NCBI GenBank assembly: GCA_016784265.1
Contig: JADHUZ010000001.1
Coordinates: forward strand, 1-23,978
Length of the DNA: 23,978 bases
Direction: 5' to 3'
Source of the DNA: Fidelibacterota bacterium
GTDB taxonomy: Bacteria > Fidelibacterota > BS150m-G59
Below, piece after piece: positions 15,345-23,189 of this stretch. The translations under genes and the position numbers were made by a program. The notes beneath the pieces are model-generated. The model made no database searches and was not told the DNA's origin. It saw only the letters and a program-made list of their open reading frames with translations. The number at the start of each line of letters is the position of its first letter. The stretch's first letter is position 1.

Positions 15345-17732
15345 TTACGACTTTTTTTCCTTGTTTTTATTCTTCTCCTCAGCAGATTCAACAAATATTA
15401 TTCCACTTTGAGAAGGCACCTGGCTTTTTTCGATGTTCTTTTCCTCGGTTTTAGAATCTGCTTGAATTGTCGGTCTTTCATCAGAAGGTTTCGGCAAAAC
15501 GAGCAGTTCCGAATCTGCTTTTTTTCCGGGAGATTGCCCCTGTTTTTTATCCGATTTTTGCGACTTCTGCGTCTTTATACGAGTTGGTTTTTTGCGTATC
15601 TTTTCCGATACTTTCTTCTTATTTGTTTCTCTTTGTTTTTCTTTTTTCACAGCAGGTGCCTGCTTCGAGGATTTATTGACAATCTCTTGTATTTCACGAT
15701 TATTCAACGTCTCTTTCGAGAGCAGTGCTTTGAAAAGAGATTTTAGCAATTCAATGTTTGCCTTTAATAACGCTGTTACTTCTCGCTCGGCGCTACGAAT
15801 GATTTTAGCTACTTCTCGATCAATGATTTTTGCCGTCTCATCGCTGATATTTTTTTGCCGAGAAATATCCCTTCCCAAAAATATTTCTTCCGAATTTTCT
15901 TCAAATGTCATCGGACCAATCACATCGCTCATTCCCCACTTCGTAACCATTTTTCTGGCAATTTCAGTCGCCCTCTCAATGTCATTTCCACCACCTGTCG
16001 TCAACTCATCAAACACCACTTTTTCTGCTATTCTTCCACCGAGAAGAATTTTAATCTGAGTTACGATGTAGCTTCGGGAATAGTTGTGCCGTTCATCAAT
16101 TGGCAATTGATGTGTCAAACCCAACGCCATACCGCGAGGAATAATCGTTACTTTGTGAATTGGATCCGCATCTGGCAATAAAGTTGCCACCAGCGCATGT
16201 CCAGCTTCGTGATATGCTGTAATTTCTTTTTCTTTGTCGGAAATAACCATGCTTTTCCGCTCGATCCCCATCATCACTTTGTCTTTCGCATTTTCAAAAT
16301 CACGCATATCCACATATTCAGCTCTCCGACGCGCCGCAAGCAATGCCGCTTCGTTTATTAAATTTGCCAAATCTGCACCTGAAAGTCCAGGAGTCGATTT
16401 TGCGATAATCTTAAAGTCCACTTTTTTTGACATTTTTACCTGCCGCGCATGCACTTTTAAAATCGCCTCTCTACCGCGAACATCCGGAAGATCAACCACA
16501 ACACGCCTGTCAAACCGCCCCGGACGCAACAATGCTTTGTCCAAAACATCTGGGCGATTAGTTGCGGCAATCACGATTAATTTCTCACTTCCAGAAAAGC
16601 CATCTAATTCAACCAATAATTGGTTCAAAGTCTGCTCTCGTTCGTCATGCCCGCCACCGATTCCAGAAAACCGATGCCGCCCAACCGCATCAATTTCATC
16701 AATAAAAACGATACATGGGGCATGTTTTTTCCCTTCTAAAAATAAATCTCGAACTCGCGCCGCTCCAACACCGACAAACATTTCCACAAAATCTGCACCA
16801 GAAAGCGAGAAATACGGTACGCCGGCTTCACCGGAAACAGCTCGTGCAAGCAGAGTTTTCCCCGTACCCGGTGCCCCCACGAGCAAAACACCTCGCGGAA
16901 TCTTCCCGCCGAGTCGCTCAAATCGTTTCGGGTTTTTTAGAAATGCAACAACTTCCTGCAATTCTTTCTTCGCTTCTTCGCAACCAGCAACATCTTTGAA
17001 GGTAATTTTTGCTTTGTCCTGATCAATACGCTGAGCAGGACTTTTAGCAAATGAAAAAATTCCTTTGCCGCCACCGCCGACGCCACCTTGCATACGACGC
17101 ATCATAAAAATCCAAAATCCAATCAGTAACAAAATGGGCCACGAACTGAGAATCATGGCAACCCAATCAATTGATTGTTCCTTGAATTCAAATTGAAAAT
17201 CCCAATTTTGGAATGTTTCAGCATCGCGATTCGGCAATACAACATGAATTTTGTTCGTTTCTCTTCCTCGCGCATCGTTGCGATAAACATCATCTTTCAG
17301 CGTTCCCTTGAACTCTATACCCTCAACTGTGCCCGATTCCACTTGTTCGCTTTCCACCATTTTCTTAAAATCAGAATAAGGCACTTCCGCTCTGGAATCA
17401 TTTTTCGAACCGAAAATACTCGAAAGAGTCAAAGCCCCCATAAAAATGAGAATCCAAAAAACTAACGTGCGCATCCGTTTCCACTTAATTGGATTTTTTA
17501 TATCAATTTTCGGGCGTGCATTATTTTTCTTTTGGTTCGGTTTTTTAGATGGTGCTTTTCTCTTGTCTTTTACCTTCGATTTCAACACCTTGACCTTTGC
17601 ATCAGTTTTTTGACCTTCCGTCTTTTTTCTCGGTTTTGATGTTTTATTCTGCGTCGGTCGTCTCCGTCTTGTTGGAGAAAATTCTTTCTTTACTTTTGGT
17701 GGATCATGTTCCACTTGTCTTTTTTCGTTCAC
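15345..17732 (-). CDS. ftsH: ATP-dependent zinc metalloprotease FtsH with long basic termini
   Basis: A membrane-anchored hexameric AAA+ protease that degrades misfolded and regulatory membrane proteins. Order of parts: a Lys/Arg-rich tail 1-85, TM1 about 89-107, periplasmic domain 108-190, TM2 about 191-211, Walker A GAPGTGKT 286-293, Walker B IVFIDEID 341-348, second region of homology around [19 protein letters not shown] 390-408, zinc motif HEAGH 508-512 with D584 as the third ligand (GGNDIERAT), then a charged low-complexity tail from about 690 to 795. Typical FtsH is 610-650 residues, so about 145-180 residues are additional and lie at both ends. The GTG start at 17732 has AAGGA five bases upstream and lies 10 bp after hpt. 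An ftsH between hpt and folP is a widespread order. All catalytic residues are intact. Confidence 0.97.
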   Translation of the reverse strand: MNEKRQVEHDPPKVKKEFSPTRRRRPTQNKTSKPRKKTEGQKTDAKVKVLKSKVKDKRKAPSKKPNQKKNNARPKIDIKNPIKWKRMRTLVFWILIFMGALTLSSIFGSKNDSRAEVPYSDFKKMVESEQVESGTVEGIEFKGTLKDDVYRNDARGRETNKIHVVLPNRDAETFQNWDFQFEFKEQSIDWVAMILSSWPILLLIGFWIFMMRRMQGGVGGGGKGIFSFAKSPAQRIDQDKAKITFKDVAGCEEAKKELQEVVAFLKNPKRFERLGGKIPRGVLLVGAPGTGKTLLARAVSGEAGVPYFSLSGADFVEMFVGVGAARVRDLFLEGKKHAPCIVFIDEIDAVGRHRFSGIGGGHDEREQTLNQLLVELDGFSGSEKLIVIAATNRPDVLDKALLRPGRFDRRVVVDLPDVRGREAILKVHARQVKMSKKVDFKIIAKSTPGLSGADLANLINEAALLAARRRAEYVDMRDFENAKDKVMMGIERKSMVISDKEKEITAYHEAGHALVATLLPDADPIHKVTIIPRGMALGLTHQLPIDERHNYSRSYIVTQIKILLGGRIAEKVVFDELTTGGGNDIERATEIARKMVTKWGMSDVIGPMTFEENSEEIFLGRDISRQKNISDETAKIIDREVAKIIRSAEREVTALLKANIELLKSLFKALLSKETLNNREIQEIVNKSSKQAPAVKKEKQRETNKKKVSEKIRKKPTRIKTQKSQKSDKKQGQSPGKKADSELLVLPKPSDERPTIQADSKTEEKNIEKSQVPSQSGIIFVESAEEKNKNKEKKS

Positions 17733-17742
17733 TGTTTCCTTT

Positions 17743-18273
17743 CTACCTTAATCGGTAGATTGAATCTAAATTTCGATATTTTTGATTGTAATCTAACCCA
17801 TATCCCACAACAAAATCATCTGGAATTTCAAATCCCACATAATCCGGAATTACATTTTTTGATGCTTTTTCTTTTTTGTAAAGCAAAGTGCAAATGCGCA
17901 CAGATTTTGCAAAACTGCCTTCCAGCCGTTTTATCAAGAATTCCAGTGAACGACCTGTGTCCACAATGTCTTCAATAATGAGAATATCTCTCCCCGCAAT
18001 ATCTGCATGGATATCTTGCTCGAGTCGCACAGTTCCTGTCGAACTTGTTCCGCTATATGATTTTAGGCGAATGAAATCAAATTCCATTTCCAAATCAATC
18101 ACACGAACAATATCAGAAAAAAACAGTACGCTTCCGTTTAGAACACCAATCGTAACCAGTTTTTTCCCTTGATAATCTTTTGTTATTTGCGCACCCAATT
18201 CAACAACTCTTTGCTGAATTTTTTGTGCCGAAAATAACATTTTTTCAGGTTTGTTTAGATTATCTGTCATCAT
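17743..18273 (-). CDS. hpt: hypoxanthine phosphoribosyltransferase
   Basis: A purine salvage enzyme converting hypoxanthine (and often guanine) plus PRPP to the nucleotide. It has 176 residues, usual for the family. Motifs: GVLNGSVLF 43-51 (PPi loop), SYSGTSSTG 72-80 (flexible loop), the PRPP-binding ILIIEDIVDTGRSL 97-110 with catalytic D105, the lysine-rich LLYKKEKA 130-137, and VGFEIPDDFVVGYGLDYNQK 146-165, which closes on the purine and metal. Two adjacent ATG codons (18273 and 18270) are both possible starts. The gene overlaps the end of tilS by 14 bp and has no clear Shine-Dalgarno, so it is probably translated by coupling. tilS-hpt-ftsH is a recurrent order in bacteria. Confidence 0.96.
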   Translation of the reverse strand: MMTDNLNKPEKMLFSAQKIQQRVVELGAQITKDYQGKKLVTIGVLNGSVLFFSDIVRVIDLEMEFDFIRLKSYSGTSSTGTVRLEQDIHADIAGRDILIIEDIVDTGRSLEFLIKRLEGSFAKSVRICTLLYKKEKASKNVIPDYVGFEIPDDFVVGYGLDYNQKYRNLDSIYRLR

Positions 18274-19621
18274 ATCGAATTTTCAATCTACCAATTTTTT
18301 TGGTATATAAATTGATTCTATAGTTGTTGTTAAGGCAATATCCGCAGAGCCACACAATGTCATTTTTATCAGCGAGAACAAGTATTCTTGGACGAATTGA
18401 TGGCTCAACTTTCATATCCGTCAACACATCACTAATCGACTTTGTTCCTTCCATTCCAAATGGGCGAATCCTATCGCCTGCCCGCCATTGCCGTAGGAGA
18501 AAACTTTCTCCCTTCATTTTTTCAAGGTCAATATATTCTTCATTTGGGTTATCGTTCCATTCTTTTGGTTTTTCTGTATTTTCCAAAAGAAACGAAAACC
18601 ACTCCGAATTTACCGTTTGACCTTCTTTGATTGTTTCATAAATTTTTACTGTGTTCATTGGTTTTTGAAATCTAATTTTTTCACGATATATTTCAATTTC
18701 AAAATTTTTATGTTGCAAAGTTTTATGACTTTTCGATTGGATAAATTCTTGCAATTGATTAAAATCATTTTCGCTTAAATTTTGCCCAAATCGTGCAAAA
18801 ATCTTATTTGCAACCCAAAATTGCTCCACAGAATGAAGTAATTTCCAATCTGATAGACACAATAAAATTTTATCTTTTTCACCCGAATCATTGATTCTTT
18901 CAAGCAATTGTTCGGCGTGATGATGCAAAAAATCACTCGTTTTTCCGAAAATTTCAGCCGTTCGATTAAAATCAATTTCCCGCTCGAAAATTTCTTCCAT
19001 TTTGGGAATCAATTGATTACGAACTCTGTTTCGCAAAAACTGATTTTCTGCATTCGTTTTATCTTCCGAAAACGGGATTTCATTTTCATTTGCATAGTCG
19101 ATAATTTCCCGTTTTTTCACATTGAGTAACGGACGGAAGACTTGCCCATTACTTTTCGGAATTCCAGAAAGTCCACGAACACCACCACCGCGCATAAGAT
19201 TCATCAAAATTGTTTCATTTTGATCGTCGTGATGGTGAGCAGTCAACAAAACATTCGCCGAAAACTTTTTCAAACATTTCTCAAAATATTTGTAGCGTTG
19301 TATTCGACCTGCTTCTTCGATTCCGATTTTATTTTCTTTCGCAATTTTTCCTATATTCACTGTTTTTTCAAGAATATGAATGTTTTTTTGCGAAACAAAT
19401 TTGTTGATAATTTCTAAATCTTTTTTTGCATCTGTGCGCAAACTGTGATTCAAATGCGCGACTGCAATTTCCCAATCGTTTTTATCGGATAATTTTTGTG
19501 CAATATCCAACAAAACCATCGAATCCACTCCGCCAGAACACGCAACAATCAGACGGTTGGATTTTTCGTTTTCCATCTTGGTTTCGATTTCTCGAATTGT
19601 ATTTTCTAACCAATTTGTCAA
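18260..19621 (-). CDS. tilS: tRNA(Ile)-lysidine synthase
   Basis: Changes the wobble cytidine of the CAU anticodon tRNA(Ile) to lysidine so that it reads AUA; usually essential. The 453-residue protein has the N-type PP-loop CSGGVDSM 28-35, followed by AHLNHSLR and LLTAHHHDDQNETILMNLMR with GGGVRGLSGI, all TilS signatures. The C-terminal domain shows LRQWRAGDRIRPFGMEGTKS and DVLTDMKVEPSIRPR, matching TilS_C. The start chosen is TTG at 19621. It overlaps the TGA of the upstream MBL gene (TTGA) and gives the usual distance to the PP-loop. The first internal ATG at 19573 would leave a very short N-terminus. The end overlaps hpt by 14 bp. Confidence 0.95.
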   Translation of the reverse strand: MTNWLENTIREIETKMENEKSNRLIVACSGGVDSMVLLDIAQKLSDKNDWEIAVAHLNHSLRTDAKKDLEIINKFVSQKNIHILEKTVNIGKIAKENKIGIEEAGRIQRYKYFEKCLKKFSANVLLTAHHHDDQNETILMNLMRGGGVRGLSGIPKSNGQVFRPLLNVKKREIIDYANENEIPFSEDKTNAENQFLRNRVRNQLIPKMEEIFEREIDFNRTAEIFGKTSDFLHHHAEQLLERINDSGEKDKILLCLSDWKLLHSVEQFWVANKIFARFGQNLSENDFNQLQEFIQSKSHKTLQHKNFEIEIYREKIRFQKPMNTVKIYETIKEGQTVNSEWFSFLLENTEKPKEWNDNPNEEYIDLEKMKGESFLLRQWRAGDRIRPFGMEGTKSISDVLTDMKVEPSIRPRILVLADKNDIVWLCGYCLNNNYRINLYTKKIGRLKIRYDDR

Positions 19622-20259
19622 ACGACTGTGGACTCCCGCAAAAATGGATTATCTGTCCATTCTCGACCAATTGTTGTATCTGGACCGTGCCCACAATGGA
19701 CTTCCGTTTCATCCGGCATTGTGAGCAATTTCGTGCGAATGGAATTTAGCAAAGTTCGATGATCGCCAGTTGGAAAATCAGTTCTTCCAATTGAACCTGC
19801 AAACAATGTATCGCCAGAAAACAGATGATTTTCGATTTTGTAACAGCATCCACCCGCCGAATGTCCCGGTGTAAACAACACTTCCACATCGGCTGTTTGG
19901 AATTGCAAATTTTCATCGCCATTCAGCCAATTTGTAACCTTCGGTAATTCTTGCGGTTTGGGCAATCCCCATCGCACACAGGCTTTCGGGAAATCATTTA
20001 AAATTGGTGCTTCTGATTTTTGCAAATAGAATGACACGCCATATTTTTTTTGAAGTTCCGCCACTGCACCAACATGATCCAAATGTGCATGCGTGCAAAG
20101 AATTGCTTCTGGCTTTGCATCCATTGTTTCCAGTGCTTGATTAATTTTCTCGAAATTTTCACCCGGATCAAAAAGAAGTGCATCTCCTGTTTCATCGTTT
20201 TTAACAATAAATGTATTTTCCTGAAACGGGCCCGTTACAATTGTTTTAATCGTCAGCAA
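19618..20259 (-). CDS. MBL-fold metallo-hydrolase, glyoxalase II/YcbL-like
   Basis: A 213-residue single-domain metallo-beta-lactamase fold hydrolase. The metal ligands are complete: THAHLDH 56-62, PGHSAGG 131-137 (H133), SGDTLFAGSIGRTD 148-161 (D150) and GHGPDTTIG 190-198 (H191). The opening TIVTGPFQENTFIV is typical of the YcbL / hydroxyacylglutathione hydrolase-like subgroup, which acts on thioesters or related small molecules; the exact substrate cannot be read. The start is TTG at 20259, directly after the TAA of the GAPDH-like gene, with GAGG five bases upstream in that gene's last codons. No better start exists and the family begins at this point. It overlaps tilS by 4 bp. Confidence 0.9.
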   Translation of the reverse strand: MLTIKTIVTGPFQENTFIVKNDETGDALLFDPGENFEKINQALETMDAKPEAILCTHAHLDHVGAVAELQKKYGVSFYLQKSEAPILNDFPKACVRWGLPKPQELPKVTNWLNGDENLQFQTADVEVLFTPGHSAGGCCYKIENHLFSGDTLFAGSIGRTDFPTGDHRTLLNSIRTKLLTMPDETEVHCGHGPDTTIGREWTDNPFLRESTVV

Positions 20260-21324
20260 TTACACCTCACTGAAGAAATACTTTCCTAAACATTGCACTT
20301 TGTCGGAATAATCATCTGGATTAATCATCCACATTGCCGCTGAAATGCTGGATAGCAACGAATTTCCGTCTTGCGGCGTAAAGCAAAAGCCAATCACTTC
20401 GTTTTCGTTTCTCACTTGAATTGTTGGCGTTACAATCACCGTTTGATTCAAAATGCGTCCATAATGTCCATGGTCACGCCCAAATGAAAACACCTGATTT
20501 GCAGTAGTTTTTTCGGTCATCGCAACGCGGTCGTTCGTTTTCAATCGACGAATTACTTCTTCGCGAGTGATTTTTTCATCCAGCACAATCGAAAACCAAA
20601 GCGAGTGCATATATTGCGTGTTCAATTTCAACGCTGACGAATGCAAATTCAAATCAAAACCCAATGTTTGAAATAATTCCGCGGCATCTCGTGCATGATG
20701 CGTGCCATATTTCGCATCTTTGTGCTTGCCGACATCTGGCGACGGCGAGAATCCCGTATTCTGCGAAATATCATTTGAGCGACGAATGCAAACAAATCGT
20801 CCATCTTTTATATTTTCGTTGTAGTTTTTTCCGCCAATTGTTTCCACAAGCACGCAAAGATTGTGCGTGTTGCAACTCACGACCTGCACAAATCTATCAT
20901 CACCAGCAACAAGCGCAGAATCGTTGATTCCACGCGCATACGGTTTGCCAAAGCCATGTTCGCTTCCTTGTGCAATAAATCCTTTTGTGTTATGCAAGAA
21001 ATGCTTGTAATATCGTGTTTTGTTCGCATGACCAATTCCACTCGGCGTGCAGTCAATCACCACATCGGCGTTATCTATCGCCTGTTCCGTTTCCAAAACA
21101 GGCTCGATACCGATGGCTTGAAAATCATGCTTCCTGTCTGCATCTACTGCAAGTTTCGCACCACGCTTTAATAGCGCGATAACCTTTGAACGGTCCGTTG
21201 TTAACGGTGTTTTTTTGTGAAATGTAATTTGTTCCAACCCCAAATCATCTTTGAAATCCAATAACAAACCTATCAGCGGCTCGCCAATCGTTCCCGTTCC
21301 GATAATATGTATTGTGCTTTTCAT
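20260..21324 (-). CDS. type II (archaeal-type) glyceraldehyde-3-phosphate dehydrogenase homologue
   Basis: A 354-residue NAD(P)-dependent dehydrogenase. The Rossmann fold starts at once with IHIIGTGTIGEPLIGLL, and NADVVIDCTPSGIGHANK 85-102 matches the ADVVVDATPGGIGxxNK of archaeal GAPDH. The catalytic Cys region is VVSCNTHNLC 148-157 (C151) and the candidate catalytic His lies in GTHHARDA 207-214. Archaeal enzymes usually read SCNTTGLCR here, so the positions after CNT (H, N) and the missing Arg differ. The C-terminus (NEVIGFCFTPQDGNSLLSSI) aligns in style with the LxLxQAVHQES region but has diverged. It could be a true GAPDH with unusual specificity or a paralogue for another aldehyde or acyl phosphate. 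The ATG at 21324 has AGGAG. It lies 36 bp after ccsA and directly before the MBL gene. Confidence 0.75.
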   Translation of the reverse strand: MKSTIHIIGTGTIGEPLIGLLLDFKDDLGLEQITFHKKTPLTTDRSKVIALLKRGAKLAVDADRKHDFQAIGIEPVLETEQAIDNADVVIDCTPSGIGHANKTRYYKHFLHNTKGFIAQGSEHGFGKPYARGINDSALVAGDDRFVQVVSCNTHNLCVLVETIGGKNYNENIKDGRFVCIRRSNDISQNTGFSPSPDVGKHKDAKYGTHHARDAAELFQTLGFDLNLHSSALKLNTQYMHSLWFSIVLDEKITREEVIRRLKTNDRVAMTEKTTANQVFSFGRDHGHYGRILNQTVIVTPTIQVRNENEVIGFCFTPQDGNSLLSSISAAMWMINPDDYSDKVQCLGKYFFSEV

Positions 21325-21360
21325 TGTATTTTCTCCTGCTTTGGTTGAGTCAAAAAATTA

Positions 21361-22668
21361 TTACGCATACGCATGTAGTCCGCCGAAAAAATAATTTCCG
21401 TAAAATGTTAAAAATATCATAATAGTGCCGATGATTGATAGAATCGCCAACTTGCTTCCGCGCCAATCTTTATTGTATCGTGCGTGCAAAACGGCGGAAT
21501 AAAACAGCCAGACGAGCAATGCGCCAACTTCTTTTGGGTCCCAGCCCCAAAAAGTCCCCCACGCTTGTTCTGCCCAAATTGCACCTGCAAACAATGCACC
21601 GACTGTGTAAAGCGGATAGCCAAGCGATACAGCACGATAATTGATTTCGTCGAATAAATCCAAATTCCCAGCAAGTCGATTGATGCGTTCGCCCACGAGT
21701 TCGTAAATCACAAAATAAAGCACGATGAAAATCGCAATCGCGATAACATGCGCCGCACCAACAAACTCAAAGAACCGCCAAAAACCGCCTGCATGCCGAA
21801 TTGGCGTGATGATTAATGTGCCAGAATACGACAAACTACCGAGAATCAAAGCACCAATAATCAGCGACAGAATATATATTGCAAACATTACACCACCGTA
21901 GCCGTTGCTTTCGCGATTTTGTTTTTTGTTTGAATAAACATAGCCAAATACGAACAGCATCGGGACAAATAATATGCCCATCGTGATAACAAACTGCCCG
22001 AGTATCGTCCGTGCATTCTGAAATGCGGATTGTGTTTCGTACACTCCAAATTGAAATGCCGTGTGCTCTGGCATGAGTCCTAAAATACGCAACACAAAGA
22101 ACAATCCAACTGGAATAAACACCAAAAATATCAATGATTGCTGGAAGAAATCATTTCGTTGCGTTTTGTTTTTTGGCGAATATTTGTGATTTTTGAATAA
22201 ATACAATAGGCTCACTGCACCAGCGACGACAAATGCTCCCGAGCCGATTGCGGCAAGTGAAATATGAATCGTCAACCAATTGCTTTGCAGAGCAGGCATC
22301 AGGTTTTCGGCTGGATTTTTATCCAAGAGTGCGGCGGCGGCGTTGAGCATCACAATAATTGGTGCAATAATTACGCCAACGACTGCATTTTTGTAACGAA
22401 AAATAACATAAATCATAATCGCGACGCCAGCCCACGACATCAACGAAATATGTTCGAACATATTCTGGAATCGAATTGCACCGACAATTGTCCATTTTAT
22501 CACAAATGCAGTAGTTTGCAGGGCAAATCCAATCGAAAACAATGATAATCCGATTTTGTTGAGCCGTTCTTTTTTCGACATAAAATAGAGCGTGTAACTG
22601 ACAAATCCCGCCAAATAAAAAAGAAACATATACCAGAAAATACTTTGGTAAATTTGCATCATATCCAT
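21361..22668 (-). CDS. ccsA: system II cytochrome c biogenesis protein CcsA/ResC
   Basis: An integral membrane haem-handling subunit of the ResBC (CcsBA) cytochrome c synthetase, which moves haem across the membrane and attaches it to apocytochromes. It has 435 residues with many hydrophobic segments. The periplasmic WWD haem-binding motif is at 370-384 (WGTFWGWDPKEVGAL), followed by VWLFYSAVLHAR with H395, and a conserved His lies near the C-terminus (GGLHAYA, H433). An NWLTIHISLAAIGSGAF segment carries the first P-side His region. ATG at 22668 overlaps the stop of the preceding gene by one base (TAATG). resB lies two genes upstream on the same strand, so the operon order is resB - anchored protein - ccsA. 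Presence of this set implies c-type cytochromes. Confidence 0.93.
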   Translation of the reverse strand: MDMMQIYQSIFWYMFLFYLAGFVSYTLYFMSKKERLNKIGLSLFSIGFALQTTAFVIKWTIVGAIRFQNMFEHISLMSWAGVAIMIYVIFRYKNAVVGVIIAPIIVMLNAAAALLDKNPAENLMPALQSNWLTIHISLAAIGSGAFVVAGAVSLLYLFKNHKYSPKNKTQRNDFFQQSLIFLVFIPVGLFFVLRILGLMPEHTAFQFGVYETQSAFQNARTILGQFVITMGILFVPMLFVFGYVYSNKKQNRESNGYGGVMFAIYILSLIIGALILGSLSYSGTLIITPIRHAGGFWRFFEFVGAAHVIAIAIFIVLYFVIYELVGERINRLAGNLDLFDEINYRAVSLGYPLYTVGALFAGAIWAEQAWGTFWGWDPKEVGALLVWLFYSAVLHARYNKDWRGSKLAILSIIGTIMIFLTFYGNYFFGGLHAYA

Positions 22669-23189
22669 TACTTTACCTTTCCAATTGTGAGGCTGAGCGC
22701 TTCGACAAGAAATTCATCGCCTGATTTTTTGAAGCCTTCATAACCGTGCATTTCCACAAAATATACTTGCCCCGCTTTCAACGAGTGCATTCCCGGCATT
22801 TCTTGAAAACTGATTTGATAATGCTTCAATTCACCATTTTGGTAGAAGTCGGCTTTGATTGCTGGGTTTGTTTCGGCATCTGAAACCGAACCCAAAACAC
22901 CATCGCCACTCGTCGAAACTGTTCCCGCGGGAACAAACTGTACGATTTTGAAACTCCATTCGTCATCAAGTTTTTGCATCGTATTAAATGGAACAATTTC
23001 ATTTTCTTTGAGAATATCAAAATCAGGAGCCTTCGCCGCCATTTCCGACATTCCAGCATGTTCACCGCCGCCCATCGCTGAGTGATTGTGTTCTGTTGGT
23101 TTCTTTTCGGCATCTTCACGAAGTGCAAAATACCCTAAAATTATCAGAGCGACCGCTCCGATAACGATCATCAAGTTTTTGTTTTTCAT
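22668..23189 (-). CDS. membrane-anchored His/Met-rich protein in the cytochrome c biogenesis operon
   Basis: A 173-residue protein with one N-terminal membrane segment (LMIVIGAVALIILGYFAL), then a short linker rich in His and Met: EHNHSAMGGGEHAGMSEM, residues 33-50 (H34, H36, H44, M39, M47, M50), a composition often seen in periplasmic copper-binding tails. A beta-rich domain follows (about 57-172) with WSFKIVQFVPAG, NPAIKADFYQNGELKHYQIS and PGMHSLKAGQVYFVEM. The NPAI-NGE-PGMH spacing recalls part of the periplasmic ResB domain, so it may be a detached ResB-like module, but this is uncertain. It starts 4 bp inside the resB stop (ATGA) and ends one base into ccsA, so it is tightly coupled to both. 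A role in haem or copper delivery to cytochromes or oxidase is an inference from context. Confidence 0.6.
   Translation of the reverse strand: MKNKNLMIVIGAVALIILGYFALREDAEKKPTEHNHSAMGGGEHAGMSEMAAKAPDFDILKENEIVPFNTMQKLDDEWSFKIVQFVPAGTVSTSGDGVLGSVSDAETNPAIKADFYQNGELKHYQISFQEMPGMHSLKAGQVYFVEMHGYEGFKKSGDEFLVEALSLTIGKVK

Noticed and set aside
16234..17022. A 262-codon open frame on the plus strand opposite ftsH.
   Set aside because: It lies wholly opposite the conserved AAA domain of ftsH, has a biased Ser/Arg/Pro-rich composition and matches no family; it is a shadow frame.
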